A DNA stretch of 64,000 nucleotides from an uncultured Pseudomonadota bacterium (GTDB taxonomy: Bacteria; Pseudomonadota; Alphaproteobacteria; RF32; CAG-239): positions 156,464 through 220,463 of the forward strand of contig CAMRWU010000001.1 of the NCBI GenBank assembly GCA_947054505.1. The letters run 5' to 3'. Numbering within the stretch: the first letter of the stretch is position 1; every line of letters starts with the position of its first letter. Below, in pieces: positions 18,625 through 25,682 of the stretch. The notes below the pieces were generated by a model that saw nothing but the letters and a program-made list of their open reading frames with translations, was not told where the DNA came from and ran no database searches. Position numbers and translations under genes: made by a program.

Positions 18625-18709
18625 ATCAACGATTTTATTTACTACAATAAAATATTGCTAAACTCAACCCCAAAAATCGCTTTGAATCACTTTTTCCCGC
18701 ATTTTTTCC

Positions 18710-18738
18710 TTGACTTATCCCAAATTTATGAGTATTAA
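18710..18738 (+). promoter_or_regulatory. Sigma70-type promoter of rpmB
   Basis: TTGACT (18710-18715), 17 bases, TATTAA (18733-18738), 35 bases before the rpmB ATG. Confidence 0.7.
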
Positions 18739-18772
18739 GAGGCAACTAGTTTATTTATAAGGAATTTGAACA

Positions 18773-19060
18773 ATGGCTAAAAAATGTGATATTACCGGCA
18801 CCGGCGTTATGAGCGGCAACAATGTCAGCCACGCTAACAATCGTTCTCGTCGTCGTTTTATGCCGAACCTGCAGGTTGTTTCTCTGTTGAGCGACACTTT
18901 GGGCAAAATTTTCAAACTCAAAATCTGCTCTAAAACCCTCCGTTCTATTGAACACAACGGTGGTTTGGATGCATACTTGGAATCTACTTCCAACAGCAAA
19001 CTGACAGAAGAAGCTAAAAAAATTAAAAAATCAATTGCTAAGAAAAAAGCTTCCAACTAA
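18773..19060 (+). CDS. rpmB: 50S ribosomal protein L28
   Basis: L28 is a structural protein of the large ribosomal subunit. The 95-residue sequence begins MAKKCDITGTGVMSGNNVSHANNRSRRRFMPNL in the family manner (shown here as a pattern: MAKKCDITGTGVMSGN, then SHANNRSRRRF) and ends in a lysine-rich tail. It has its own promoter, AAGGAA ribosome binding site and terminator; rpmG is not adjacent. Confidence 0.96.
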   Translation: MAKKCDITGTGVMSGNNVSHANNRSRRRFMPNLQVVSLLSDTLGKIFKLKICSKTLRSIEHNGGLDAYLESTSNSKLTEEAKKIKKSIAKKKASN

Positions 19061-19074
19061 TCAAGTTTCACAAT

Positions 19075-19110
19075 AAAAACCTCGCTTATTTCCAAGCGGG
19101 GTTTTTATTT
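19075..19110 (+). terminator. Rho-independent terminator of rpmB
   Basis: AAAACCTCGCTT, loop ATTTCC, AAGCGGGGTTTT and a T-rich tail, with one G-T pair in the stem. Confidence 0.88.
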
Positions 19111-19163
19111 ATCCCCATTATCCCCACAATCCACAAGGCTGAAAATTTAATTCGCCATAACCT

Positions 19164-19192
19164 TTGTCTTTTGCTTTTTTATCAGCTATAAA
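19164..19192 (+). promoter_or_regulatory. Probable sigma70-type promoter of dnaB
   Basis: TTGTCT (19164-19169), 17 bases, TATAAA (19187-19192), 30 bases before the dnaB ATG. Confidence 0.6.
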
Positions 19193-19221
19193 ATTGAAAA
19201 AAATAAACAGGACGAAAAAAC

Positions 19222-20697
19222 ATGGAACAGCCGAATATTTCCGATATGCCCCAAAATCTTGAAGCCGAACAAGCTTTGCTCGGTGCGATTCTTGCTAACA
19301 ACAAGGCTTTTGAAAAAGTGTCGGAATTTTTAAAACCGCAACACTTTGCCGATCAAATTCACAGCAAAATCTTCGAGGTCATATCAAAACTCATCACTCG
19401 TGGTCATATTGCCGACGTCATTACTCTCAAAAACTTTTTTGAACAGGAAGGAACTTTAGCAGATGTTGGCGGCGCAAAATATCTGGTCAAATTGGCTGAT
19501 ACGGCAACTCCTCTGACCAATGCGGAATATTACGCCCAGTTTATTTATGACAAATATTTGCGCCGAGAACTGATTTCCACCGGTTTTGACATCGTCAACA
19601 ATGCCGTTAAAGAAGATATCGACTCCGACGCCAACCAACAAATTGAATTGGCAGAACGCCGCCTGTTTGAACTTTCCAACCAAGGAGACATCAACGGTGG
19701 CTTCGTTGACTTTTCCGAAGCTCTGGTTTCGTCCCTCGGTCATATTGAACAAGCATATCAAAAAGAAGGAAAGATATCAGGCTTGCCAACGGCTCTGGAT
19801 GCTCTTGATAACAAAATCGGCGGTCTTAACAATTCCGACTTGATGATTATCGCCGGTCGTCCCGCTATGGGAAAAACCGCTCTGGCAACCAACATCGCCT
19901 ATAACGTTGCCGAATATATGAGCCACGCAACAGATTTAGATGAAAAATCCCGCGGTGTTGCCTTTTTCTCTCTCGAAATGTCTGCCGATCAGTTGGCAAC
20001 CCGTATTCTGTCAACCGTCACACAAACCAATGGTCATAAAATGCGTACCGGAGAACTCGACAGCGCCGAATTTACCCGCATTGCCGCCGCCGTACGTGAA
20101 CTGGAAAGAATTCCTTTATATATCGATGATACCCCCGGTTTAAACATCAACACCATCCGCACCCGAGCCCGCCGTCTGAAAAGAAACAAAGGGCTGGGAT
20201 TGATCGTCATCGACTATATCCAACTGATTACGGGTACCGGTAGCAAACGCACCGAAGGCAACCGCGTGCAAGAATTGTCCGAAATTTCCCGTGGCTTAAA
20301 GATTTTAGCTAAAGAACTAAATGTTCCGGTTATTGCCTTGTCACAATTAAACCGCGGTGTTGAACAACGTGAAGATAAACGCCCCGTAATGTCTGACCTT
20401 CGTGAATCCGGATCAATCGAGCAAGATGCCGATATCGTCATGTTTGTATACCGCGAAAACTATTACCTCAAAAACGAAGAACCGCAACAAAAACCATCCG
20501 AAACACCTGAACACCTGCAAAAACGCTTGGAAGAATGGGAAGCTCGCATCCGTGCCACTAACAATGTCGGTGAAGTTATTATCGGAAAACAACGTCATGG
20601 TCCGACTGGTACGGTTCAGCTCTTCTGGAACGGAGACTTCGCCCAGTTCGGTAATCTGGCTAAAGAAGAATATCTGCCTGAACGGATTGGAGATTAG
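19222..20697 (+). CDS. dnaB: Replicative DNA helicase DnaB
   Basis: DnaB is the hexameric helicase that unwinds DNA at the fork. The 491-residue protein has the N-terminal primase-interaction domain starting MPQNLEAEQALLGAIL, a RecA-like domain with Walker A GRPAMGKTALATNIA near residue 214, and Walker B GLGLIVIDYIQLI. The arginine-finger region (SDLRESGSIEQDADIVMFV) is present. An insertion near residues 425-450 (KNEEPQQKPSETPEHLQKR) is seen in other alphaproteobacterial DnaB proteins. No intein is present. Ten bases separate it from the YcgN-like gene. Confidence 0.97.
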   Translation: MEQPNISDMPQNLEAEQALLGAILANNKAFEKVSEFLKPQHFADQIHSKIFEVISKLITRGHIADVITLKNFFEQEGTLADVGGAKYLVKLADTATPLTNAEYYAQFIYDKYLRRELISTGFDIVNNAVKEDIDSDANQQIELAERRLFELSNQGDINGGFVDFSEALVSSLGHIEQAYQKEGKISGLPTALDALDNKIGGLNNSDLMIIAGRPAMGKTALATNIAYNVAEYMSHATDLDEKSRGVAFFSLEMSADQLATRILSTVTQTNGHKMRTGELDSAEFTRIAAAVRELERIPLYIDDTPGLNINTIRTRARRLKRNKGLGLIVIDYIQLITGTGSKRTEGNRVQELSEISRGLKILAKELNVPVIALSQLNRGVEQREDKRPVMSDLRESGSIEQDADIVMFVYRENYYLKNEEPQQKPSETPEHLQKRLEEWEARIRATNNVGEVIIGKQRHGPTGTVQLFWNGDFAQFGNLAKEEYLPERIGD

Positions 20698-20706
20698 GAT
20701 TCCGCA

Positions 20707-21141
20707 ATGACAAAAAACTTCTGGAAAGAAAAAAAGCCTCAAGAATTTACCTCCGAAGAATGGGAAAGCATCTGCACCCGTTGCGGCAAATGTTGCCAGA
20801 TAAAACTCGAAGACGAAGATAACGGCGATATTTTTTATACAGATCTTGTCTGCCGCTACTTTGATCACGAAACATGTTGCTGTTCACAATATGAAAATCG
20901 TTGTACATTGGTTCCGACCTGCCTGAAACTAACACCGGAAAATTGGAACACCATCCCGTGGATTCCGCAAGATTGTGCCTATAACATTCTGAACAAAACA
21001 GGCAACCTGCCGGAATGGCATCCTTTGGTCAGCGGTCAGCCTCTGCCCTCCGAACGCTCTGTTAAAGGCAAAGTTGTCAGTGAAAACCTTGTTCCCGAAG
21101 ACGAATGGGAAGATCATATCATAGAGGATGAAGATGACTGA
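20707..21141 (+). CDS. YcgN/UPF0260-type cysteine-cluster protein, copy 1
   Basis: A 144-residue protein of the YcgN/UPF0260 group (YkgJ-like CxxCxxCC proteins, COG2983). It has the signature WESICTRCGKCCQIKL near residue 20, further cysteines in CRYFDHETCCCSQYENRC and PTCLKLTPENW, and the terminal LPEWHPLVSG motif. The cysteines probably bind a metal or iron-sulfur cluster; the role is unknown. It is followed by a second family member whose start overlaps it by 14 bases. Confidence 0.85.
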   Translation: MTKNFWKEKKPQEFTSEEWESICTRCGKCCQIKLEDEDNGDIFYTDLVCRYFDHETCCCSQYENRCTLVPTCLKLTPENWNTIPWIPQDCAYNILNKTGNLPEWHPLVSGQPLPSERSVKGKVVSENLVPEDEWEDHIIEDEDD

Positions 21142-21634
21142 TAATTGGCTTGATGACGACTATGATCCCCAGTCCCGTTTTGATAATATGGATGGCATAG
21201 AATCTGAGTTTTGGAAAAAGAAAAAACTTGAGGAAATGACACGGCAAGAATGGGAACTGCTTTGTGACGGCTGTGGCAAATGTTGCCTTAATAAATTAGA
21301 AATCCGCCGCAAAATCAAATTTACCCGCACACATTGTCGTTTTTTGGATTGTCAATCTTGCCTCTGCAAAATTTATGAACACCGTTTTAAACAAGTACCT
21401 GATTGTCGTGACATTAATTTGGATGCAGTACGAGAACAACCACGTTGGCTACCGAAAACCTGCGCTTATTGGCTATTGGATAACGGTTACGAACTCCCTG
21501 ACTGGCACCCTCTCCGCACCGGAAAAGCCGCCTCTGTTCATGAAGCGGGCATGTCCTTGCGTGGAAGAAACACTGTTTCTGAAAGTGGAATAGATGACTA
21601 TGAAAATTACATTATTGACTGGTCAGACCTTTGA
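21128..21634 (+). CDS. YcgN/UPF0260-type cysteine-cluster protein, copy 2
   Basis: A 168-residue paralogue of the preceding gene: WELLCDGCGKCCLNKL, CRFLDCQSCLCKIYEHR, PDCRDINLD and LPDWHPLRTG follow the same order and spacing. The N-terminus is about 20 residues longer. ATG 21128 or ATG 21134 may be the start. The two copies differ widely in sequence, so the duplication is old. It overlaps the following peptidase-like gene by 41 bases. Confidence 0.83.
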   Translation: MKMTDNWLDDDYDPQSRFDNMDGIESEFWKKKKLEEMTRQEWELLCDGCGKCCLNKLEIRRKIKFTRTHCRFLDCQSCLCKIYEHRFKQVPDCRDINLDAVREQPRWLPKTCAYWLLDNGYELPDWHPLRTGKAASVHEAGMSLRGRNTVSESGIDDYENYIIDWSDL

Positions 21635-22310
21635 TATTCAGGAACATCTGGATTTTGATATTCTGGTTGTGCGCTCGACACAAGCCAAGCGACTGACGTT
21701 ACGCATTGATGAAAAGAAACACCTTCCGGTTTTAACCATTCCTCCGCGTTGCTCCTCCCAAAAAGCGCTTGATTTTGTACAACGCAATCGAGATTGGATA
21801 ACCAACATGTTGTCTCGTCTGCCTCAAGCACAAAAGTTTTATGATGGCGAAACAATCAACATCCTCGACAAAAACTACACAATTTCTCATCGTCCAAAAG
21901 AACGAGGCGGTGTCTTCTTTGATGGAGATAAGCTTATTGTTTGCGGTGCCGCTGAATTTATGCATCGCCGCATTTGTGATTTTTTGAAAAAACTGGCGCA
22001 TGACAAGTTCTTGGCCGCTTCTAAAAAAACGGCGGCAAAAATCGGTTGCATTGTCAACTGTGTCAGCATCAAAGACACCAAATCACGCTGGGGCAGTTGT
22101 TCCAGCAAAAACAACCTCAATTACAATTGGCGTGTCATTCTGGCACCACGCTATGTCTTCAATTATCTGGTTTGCCACGAGGTTTCTCACTTAGTCCATA
22201 AAAACCACTCCGTTTTTTTCTGGAATTGCGTCAAAGAACTCTGCCCCGATTATGAAGAAGGCCGCGCTTGGCTCAAAATCAAAGGCAAAGACCTTTACCG
22301 CTATCTGTAA
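21594..22310 (+). CDS. YgjP-like zinc metallopeptidase-fold protein (DUF45)
   Basis: A 238-residue protein of the YgjP/WLM-like family. The C-terminal half has the HExxH zinc motif in VCHEVSHLVHKNHSVFFWNCV (given in part: CHEVSHLVHKNHS) preceded by the family segment DTKSRWGSCSSKNNLNYNW. The N-terminal half carries the usual SxRAKRLTLRID-like strand. Function and substrate are not known with confidence. Start ATG 21594 lies inside the 3' end of the YcgN copy 2 gene; the 41-base overlap suggests coupling. Confidence 0.85.
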   Translation: MTMKITLLTGQTFDIQEHLDFDILVVRSTQAKRLTLRIDEKKHLPVLTIPPRCSSQKALDFVQRNRDWITNMLSRLPQAQKFYDGETINILDKNYTISHRPKERGGVFFDGDKLIVCGAAEFMHRRICDFLKKLAHDKFLAASKKTAAKIGCIVNCVSIKDTKSRWGSCSSKNNLNYNWRVILAPRYVFNYLVCHEVSHLVHKNHSVFFWNCVKELCPDYEEGRAWLKIKGKDLYRYL

Positions 22311-22382
22311 CAAATTTTGTTTACATTCTGTTTTTCGCATAAAAACATCAATTATGGATTGTTGACAAAAGTCTATGACACT

Positions 22383-23198
22383 ATGCTGGCAACCTATCGT
22401 TCTGCTCCCAATAAAACAATAAAAGACCTGTCTGCAGAAGGAATATACGCCGGAATAAGCAACCCTCATAATAATGCATCATCCTTAACAAGAGCTTTTG
22501 AGATTTGTGACCATCTTATGAATATTAATAAAGGCTCAGAAATCAATTACGCAACGTTTATTAGTAAAGGGCTACAAAATCCGTATAATAACGGAACATC
22601 GCTTGCTCTTGCCAACTCGACTTTAGGAACTGCAGCAAAAAAATGTCCCCAAAAAAGCGATCCTATAATATCTCATCTGGGCAAAAGTTTGGAACATCCC
22701 AGAAACAATGAAGCTTCTTTAATCCAGGGATTTACTTGTTTGGCCGAATGTTCTAATCAAGGTTGTTTTGGAGATATTTTAGGCGCTTATAAAAAAGGAA
22801 TGTTGAATCATAATAATACAAGCAGATCTATGTTTCACGGATTACTTAACTTAAAAGATATGGTTGAAGCTCGTCCGGCTTTATCTTCCGGTGTTCTGAC
22901 TATTCTTGAAGAAGCTAAGAAAAAGGGACAAGATTTATTTGACAACCAGATGAATCAATATATGTTTTATGGAATTGCAACTGACATCATTAATAAAAAT
23001 CCGGAATTGACACCTCGGGTGGAAAAATTAACGGAATCACCATTAAAACACCGTGACGGCGAATATGGAACAGATGATATTGGTTATTCCGTACAAAAAT
23101 ATGCCAAAGAATTACGACATAAAATTAACGAATACAAAAATCAAAACAACGGAAATACAATGATGTCTTTTTCCAACAACAATCAAACAGTAAGATGA
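22383..23198 (+). CDS. Unknown protein with four ~39-residue NPxNN repeats
   Basis: I do not recognise this 271-residue protein. It contains a repeat of about 39 residues with consensus kGLxNPxNNxxSLxxAfxxL: GISNPHNNASSL (residue ~24), GLQNPYNNGTSL (63), SLEHPRNNEASL (102) and the more divergent GMLNHNNTSRSM (139). Intervals are 39, 39 and about 37. The region between motifs is probably helical, so an alpha-solenoid is likely. The C-terminal ~90 residues are polar and end in an Asn-rich tail. No signal peptide. ATG 22383 is chosen though it lacks a clear ribosome binding site; TTG 22317 is an alternative. It is AT-richer than its neighbours. Confidence 0.65.
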   Translation: MLATYRSAPNKTIKDLSAEGIYAGISNPHNNASSLTRAFEICDHLMNINKGSEINYATFISKGLQNPYNNGTSLALANSTLGTAAKKCPQKSDPIISHLGKSLEHPRNNEASLIQGFTCLAECSNQGCFGDILGAYKKGMLNHNNTSRSMFHGLLNLKDMVEARPALSSGVLTILEEAKKKGQDLFDNQMNQYMFYGIATDIINKNPELTPRVEKLTESPLKHRDGEYGTDDIGYSVQKYAKELRHKINEYKNQNNGNTMMSFSNNNQTVR

Positions 23199-23218
23199 TA
23201 CTTTTATAACAAAACCTC

Positions 23219-23264
23219 AAAATCAAGGGCAAAGGTCTCTAAAGGCCTTTGCTCTTGATTTTTA
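23219..23264 (+). terminator. Long rho-independent terminator
   Basis: A 17-bp stem with one G-T pair (AAAATCAAGGGCAAAGG with CCTTTGCTCTTGATTTT) and a T-tail, 21 bases after the repeat-protein gene. Confidence 0.85.
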
Positions 23265-23393
23265 ACCACAAGAATTTACAATAAAAAAATCTCAAAATTA
23301 CAAATAACTTATTTCACCCAAAACATTATAGAAAAACCTTTCTGCTATCATCGGGATCTTCCTTATTATGAATATCTGGATGAATTACCCGAA

Positions 23394-23624
23394 ATGATTC
23401 CCAATCTGTCCGATAAAGATTTGGAAGACGCTTACCGCCAAGGCAGGTTCTTAAGAGACCTCATCCGACACGCCCCACACGTCCCCGGCAGCGGCCGCAC
23501 AAGATTTTTCCTTGAACTCTGCGGCTTTAATCAGGAAAAAGCCGACAAACTGAGCAATCTGGAAGAAAAAGTCTTTCAACAGATGAAAGAAGAATGTTGG
23601 CACCGCGGCAAAAACCGATTCTAA
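23394..23624 (+). CDS. Small unknown protein, possibly missing its 5' end
   Basis: From the ATG at 23394 the frame encodes 76 residues (LEDAYRQGRFLRDLIRHAP, FFLELCGFNQEKADKL) that I cannot assign. The same frame stays open and protein-like for 45 codons upstream, back to 23259, reading for example EKPFCYHRDLPYYEYLDE, yet has no ATG, GTG or TTG with a ribosome binding site. Either the gene has lost its start, or it uses a non-standard start, or the true start is the ATG with weak GGATG upstream. The upstream open part begins inside the preceding terminator. Confidence 0.5.
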   Translation: MIPNLSDKDLEDAYRQGRFLRDLIRHAPHVPGSGRTRFFLELCGFNQEKADKLSNLEEKVFQQMKEECWHRGKNRF

Positions 23625-23627
23625 AAT

Positions 23628-23660
23628 CAAATAATCCGTCCTACTGGGGCGGATTATTTG
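23628..23660 (+). terminator. Hairpin after the small unknown gene
   Basis: CAAATAATCCG pairs perfectly with CGGATTATTTG, plus an inner CC/GG. There is no long T-tract, so termination is only probable. Confidence 0.5.
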
Positions 23661-23677
23661 TATAAAACCCATTCTTA

Positions 23678-23706
23678 TTGATTTTTTAAAATTCTTACCC
23701 TATATT
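23678..23706 (+). promoter_or_regulatory. Sigma70-type promoter of the BI-1 gene
   Basis: TTGATT (23678-23683), 17 bases, TATATT (23701-23706), 34 bases before the ATG. Confidence 0.65.
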
Positions 23707-23740
23707 ATATTCAGATAAAAACTTAGAAAAGGATGATTCC

Positions 23741-24469
23741 ATGGAAAATGAGACTTTTGCAAAAACAGCCGCTGTCGCTGATTACGATGCCGGTTTGCGT
23801 AGCTACTTTATGCGTGTTTATAACTATATGGCTGGTGGTTTATGTGCATCTGCCCTCTCTGCCTTTGCCGTTATCAACACACCGTTGTTGCGCCTGTTCT
23901 ACAATTTTGCTCCCAATGGCTACCCAACAGGTTTATCCGCTTTCGGTTGGTTGGCATTCATTGCACCGCTGATTATGGTTATTGCCCTCGGTTCCGTGGT
24001 CAATCGTGGCACGGCCAAACAGGTTCAGGCAATGTTTTGGGGCTTTTCCGCTATTATGGGTATTTCTCTTTCTCCCGTTTTGTTGGCTTATACAGGTTCA
24101 AGCATTACCCGCATTTTCTTGATTACAGCCGCAACTTTTGGCGGTATGAGCATTTATGGCTACACAACAAAACGCAATTTATTCGGGATGGGCTCCTTTA
24201 TGATTATGGGATTGTGGGGTGTTATTATCGCATCTATCGTCAATATATTTATAAAGAGTAGCGGACTTGACTTTGCTCTGTCCATTCTCTCTGTCGTCAT
24301 CTTCACCGGCCTAACCGCCTATGATACACAAAAAATCCGTGTTATTTATAGCGAAGCAGACAGTGGAGAAGTCTTAACCAAAAAAGCCATTGTCGGCGCT
24401 TTGGAATTATATCTCGACTTCATTAATATGTTTATGGCGTTGCTGAGATTGTTCGGTGAACGCAAATAA
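23741..24469 (+). CDS. Bax inhibitor-1/YccA family membrane protein
   Basis: A 242-residue inner-membrane protein with about seven hydrophobic segments of the BI-1 (UPF0005) family. Typical features are the N-terminal YFMRVYNYMAGGLCASAL, the AATFGGMSIYGYTTKRNL segment and the C-terminal GLTAYDTQKIRVIYSE followed by GALELYLDFINMFMALLRLFG. Bacterial relatives are pH-sensitive calcium-leak channels or bind FtsH; the role here is untested. It has its own promoter, ribosome binding site AGGAT and terminator. Confidence 0.93.
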   Translation: MENETFAKTAAVADYDAGLRSYFMRVYNYMAGGLCASALSAFAVINTPLLRLFYNFAPNGYPTGLSAFGWLAFIAPLIMVIALGSVVNRGTAKQVQAMFWGFSAIMGISLSPVLLAYTGSSITRIFLITAATFGGMSIYGYTTKRNLFGMGSFMIMGLWGVIIASIVNIFIKSSGLDFALSILSVVIFTGLTAYDTQKIRVIYSEADSGEVLTKKAIVGALELYLDFINMFMALLRLFGERK

Positions 24470-24472
24470 CAA

Positions 24473-24504
24473 AAAAAGCGCTCCGCAAAGGGGCGCTTTT
24501 TTTT
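24473..24504 (+). terminator. Terminator of the BI-1 gene, shared with the convergent GGDEF-like gene
   Basis: AAAAAGCGCTCC, GCAAA, GGGGCGCTTTTTTTT. It abuts the stop codon of the minus-strand gene at 24503. Confidence 0.88.
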
Positions 24505-25552
24505 ACAATCTGACCACATTGTTTCCGTCTTGTTTTGCCTGCTCCACCGCTTGAATAGTCAACTGCACAAGCTTTTTAGCCGATGGCGCCGACACAGGAA
24601 AAACAGCTATTCCAAGACTATATTCCAAATCATATTTATTAAAATCATCACTCAAACCGGCATCTAAAATTTCTCTAATCTTAGAAACGGAATCCTCCAA
24701 AGAAGCTTCATCTGCCCCAACTGACAACAAAAACCAAAACGGATATTTCAAACCGCGGGCGACAGTGCATCTTTTATCCAAAACCAACGCTAACTGATAA
24801 GCCAGTTTTTTATACAAAACATCCTCAATTTGCAAAGCTTCAAAAGCATCAATATTATCAATTGAAAGAGCCACAACGGCCATTTTAGCCATCTCAGACT
24901 GCGGCTTGTCTTTCTCCATATTGATAGCCATCTGAAGCCTGTCTTCAAACAAAAAGAAGTTCGGTAACCCTGTGTTGGCATCAAACAAAGAATTTGTCAC
25001 AGCTTTTTCCGCCTTTTGCTGAAGACTGCCGATTAAAACAAATGAAAAATGCGAGGTATCAGGAAGATAAACGGCAGAAAAAACAAGAGGCACAATTTTC
25101 TTAGGCGTTTTCAAACGGATAGAAACCTTTTTTTGTTCCATCAACATCACACCGATATTATCCGCCAGCAAATGCCAATCCTGTGAATCAACAAAATTAA
25201 AAAAACGCCCGTCAAAACTTTGCTGAAAATCATCAACTCCCAAAAAAGAACGAGCCTTTTTATTGAGATAAACAACATTGTCATCACTGACAATAAAAAT
25301 CAGGCGCTCCGAAGTATCAAAAACATTTTTAGCGATTTCCCCCAGATTAACATCCATATCAGCCCATGCATTTCGCCCCAAAATCTGCCCTTTGGGTTCC
25401 TCCGCAACAACAGGAACTTCCGCAATCTTTTCCAAATCCTCTGTTGTGGCATGATAAAGCTTAGCGTCTTCAAGAACACCTAAATCAACGGTCAAACCAT
25501 TGTTAAAATTGCCGTTTCCTTCTAAAAACTCTTTACTGATTGCTTCTGCCAT
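24503..25552 (-). CDS. PAS-like plus degenerate GGDEF domain protein
   Basis: The 349-residue cytoplasmic protein has a PAS-like region (about residues 80-190) and a C-terminal GGDEF-fold domain (about 195-345) beginning with the family entry motif FDANTGLPNFFLFEDRLQMA. The signature loop that should read RxGGDEF is instead RGLKYPFWFLLSVG, so the catalytic G-G-[DE]-E residues are lost and diguanylate cyclase activity is unlikely. It may sense a ligand or bind nucleotide. Start ATG 25552 has GAGG close by; a longer in-frame start upstream is less likely. It is divergent from the pseudokinase gene, and both signalling proteins look catalytically dead. Confidence 0.75.
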   Translation of the reverse strand: MAEAISKEFLEGNGNFNNGLTVDLGVLEDAKLYHATTEDLEKIAEVPVVAEEPKGQILGRNAWADMDVNLGEIAKNVFDTSERLIFIVSDDNVVYLNKKARSFLGVDDFQQSFDGRFFNFVDSQDWHLLADNIGVMLMEQKKVSIRLKTPKKIVPLVFSAVYLPDTSHFSFVLIGSLQQKAEKAVTNSLFDANTGLPNFFLFEDRLQMAINMEKDKPQSEMAKMAVVALSIDNIDAFEALQIEDVLYKKLAYQLALVLDKRCTVARGLKYPFWFLLSVGADEASLEDSVSKIREILDAGLSDDFNKYDLEYSLGIAVFPVSAPSAKKLVQLTIQAVEQAKQDGNNVVRL

Positions 25553-25682
25553 ATCCTCAACTCTCTGTGTTTTTTTAATATTAAACCTCTTTTTCAAAAA
25601 AACAACGCTTAAATATTTGCAGTTTATTAATAAAATTACTTTATAGTCCAATTAACTATATCAAAATTAAGAGTTTTTGAAA

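Noticed and set aside
18321..18650. 109-residue open frame with GIRTHDPQRRRLILYPTELR
   Set aside because: This is the well-known spurious translation of the antisense of a tRNA-Arg gene plus the GC-rich repeat; no ribosome binding site.
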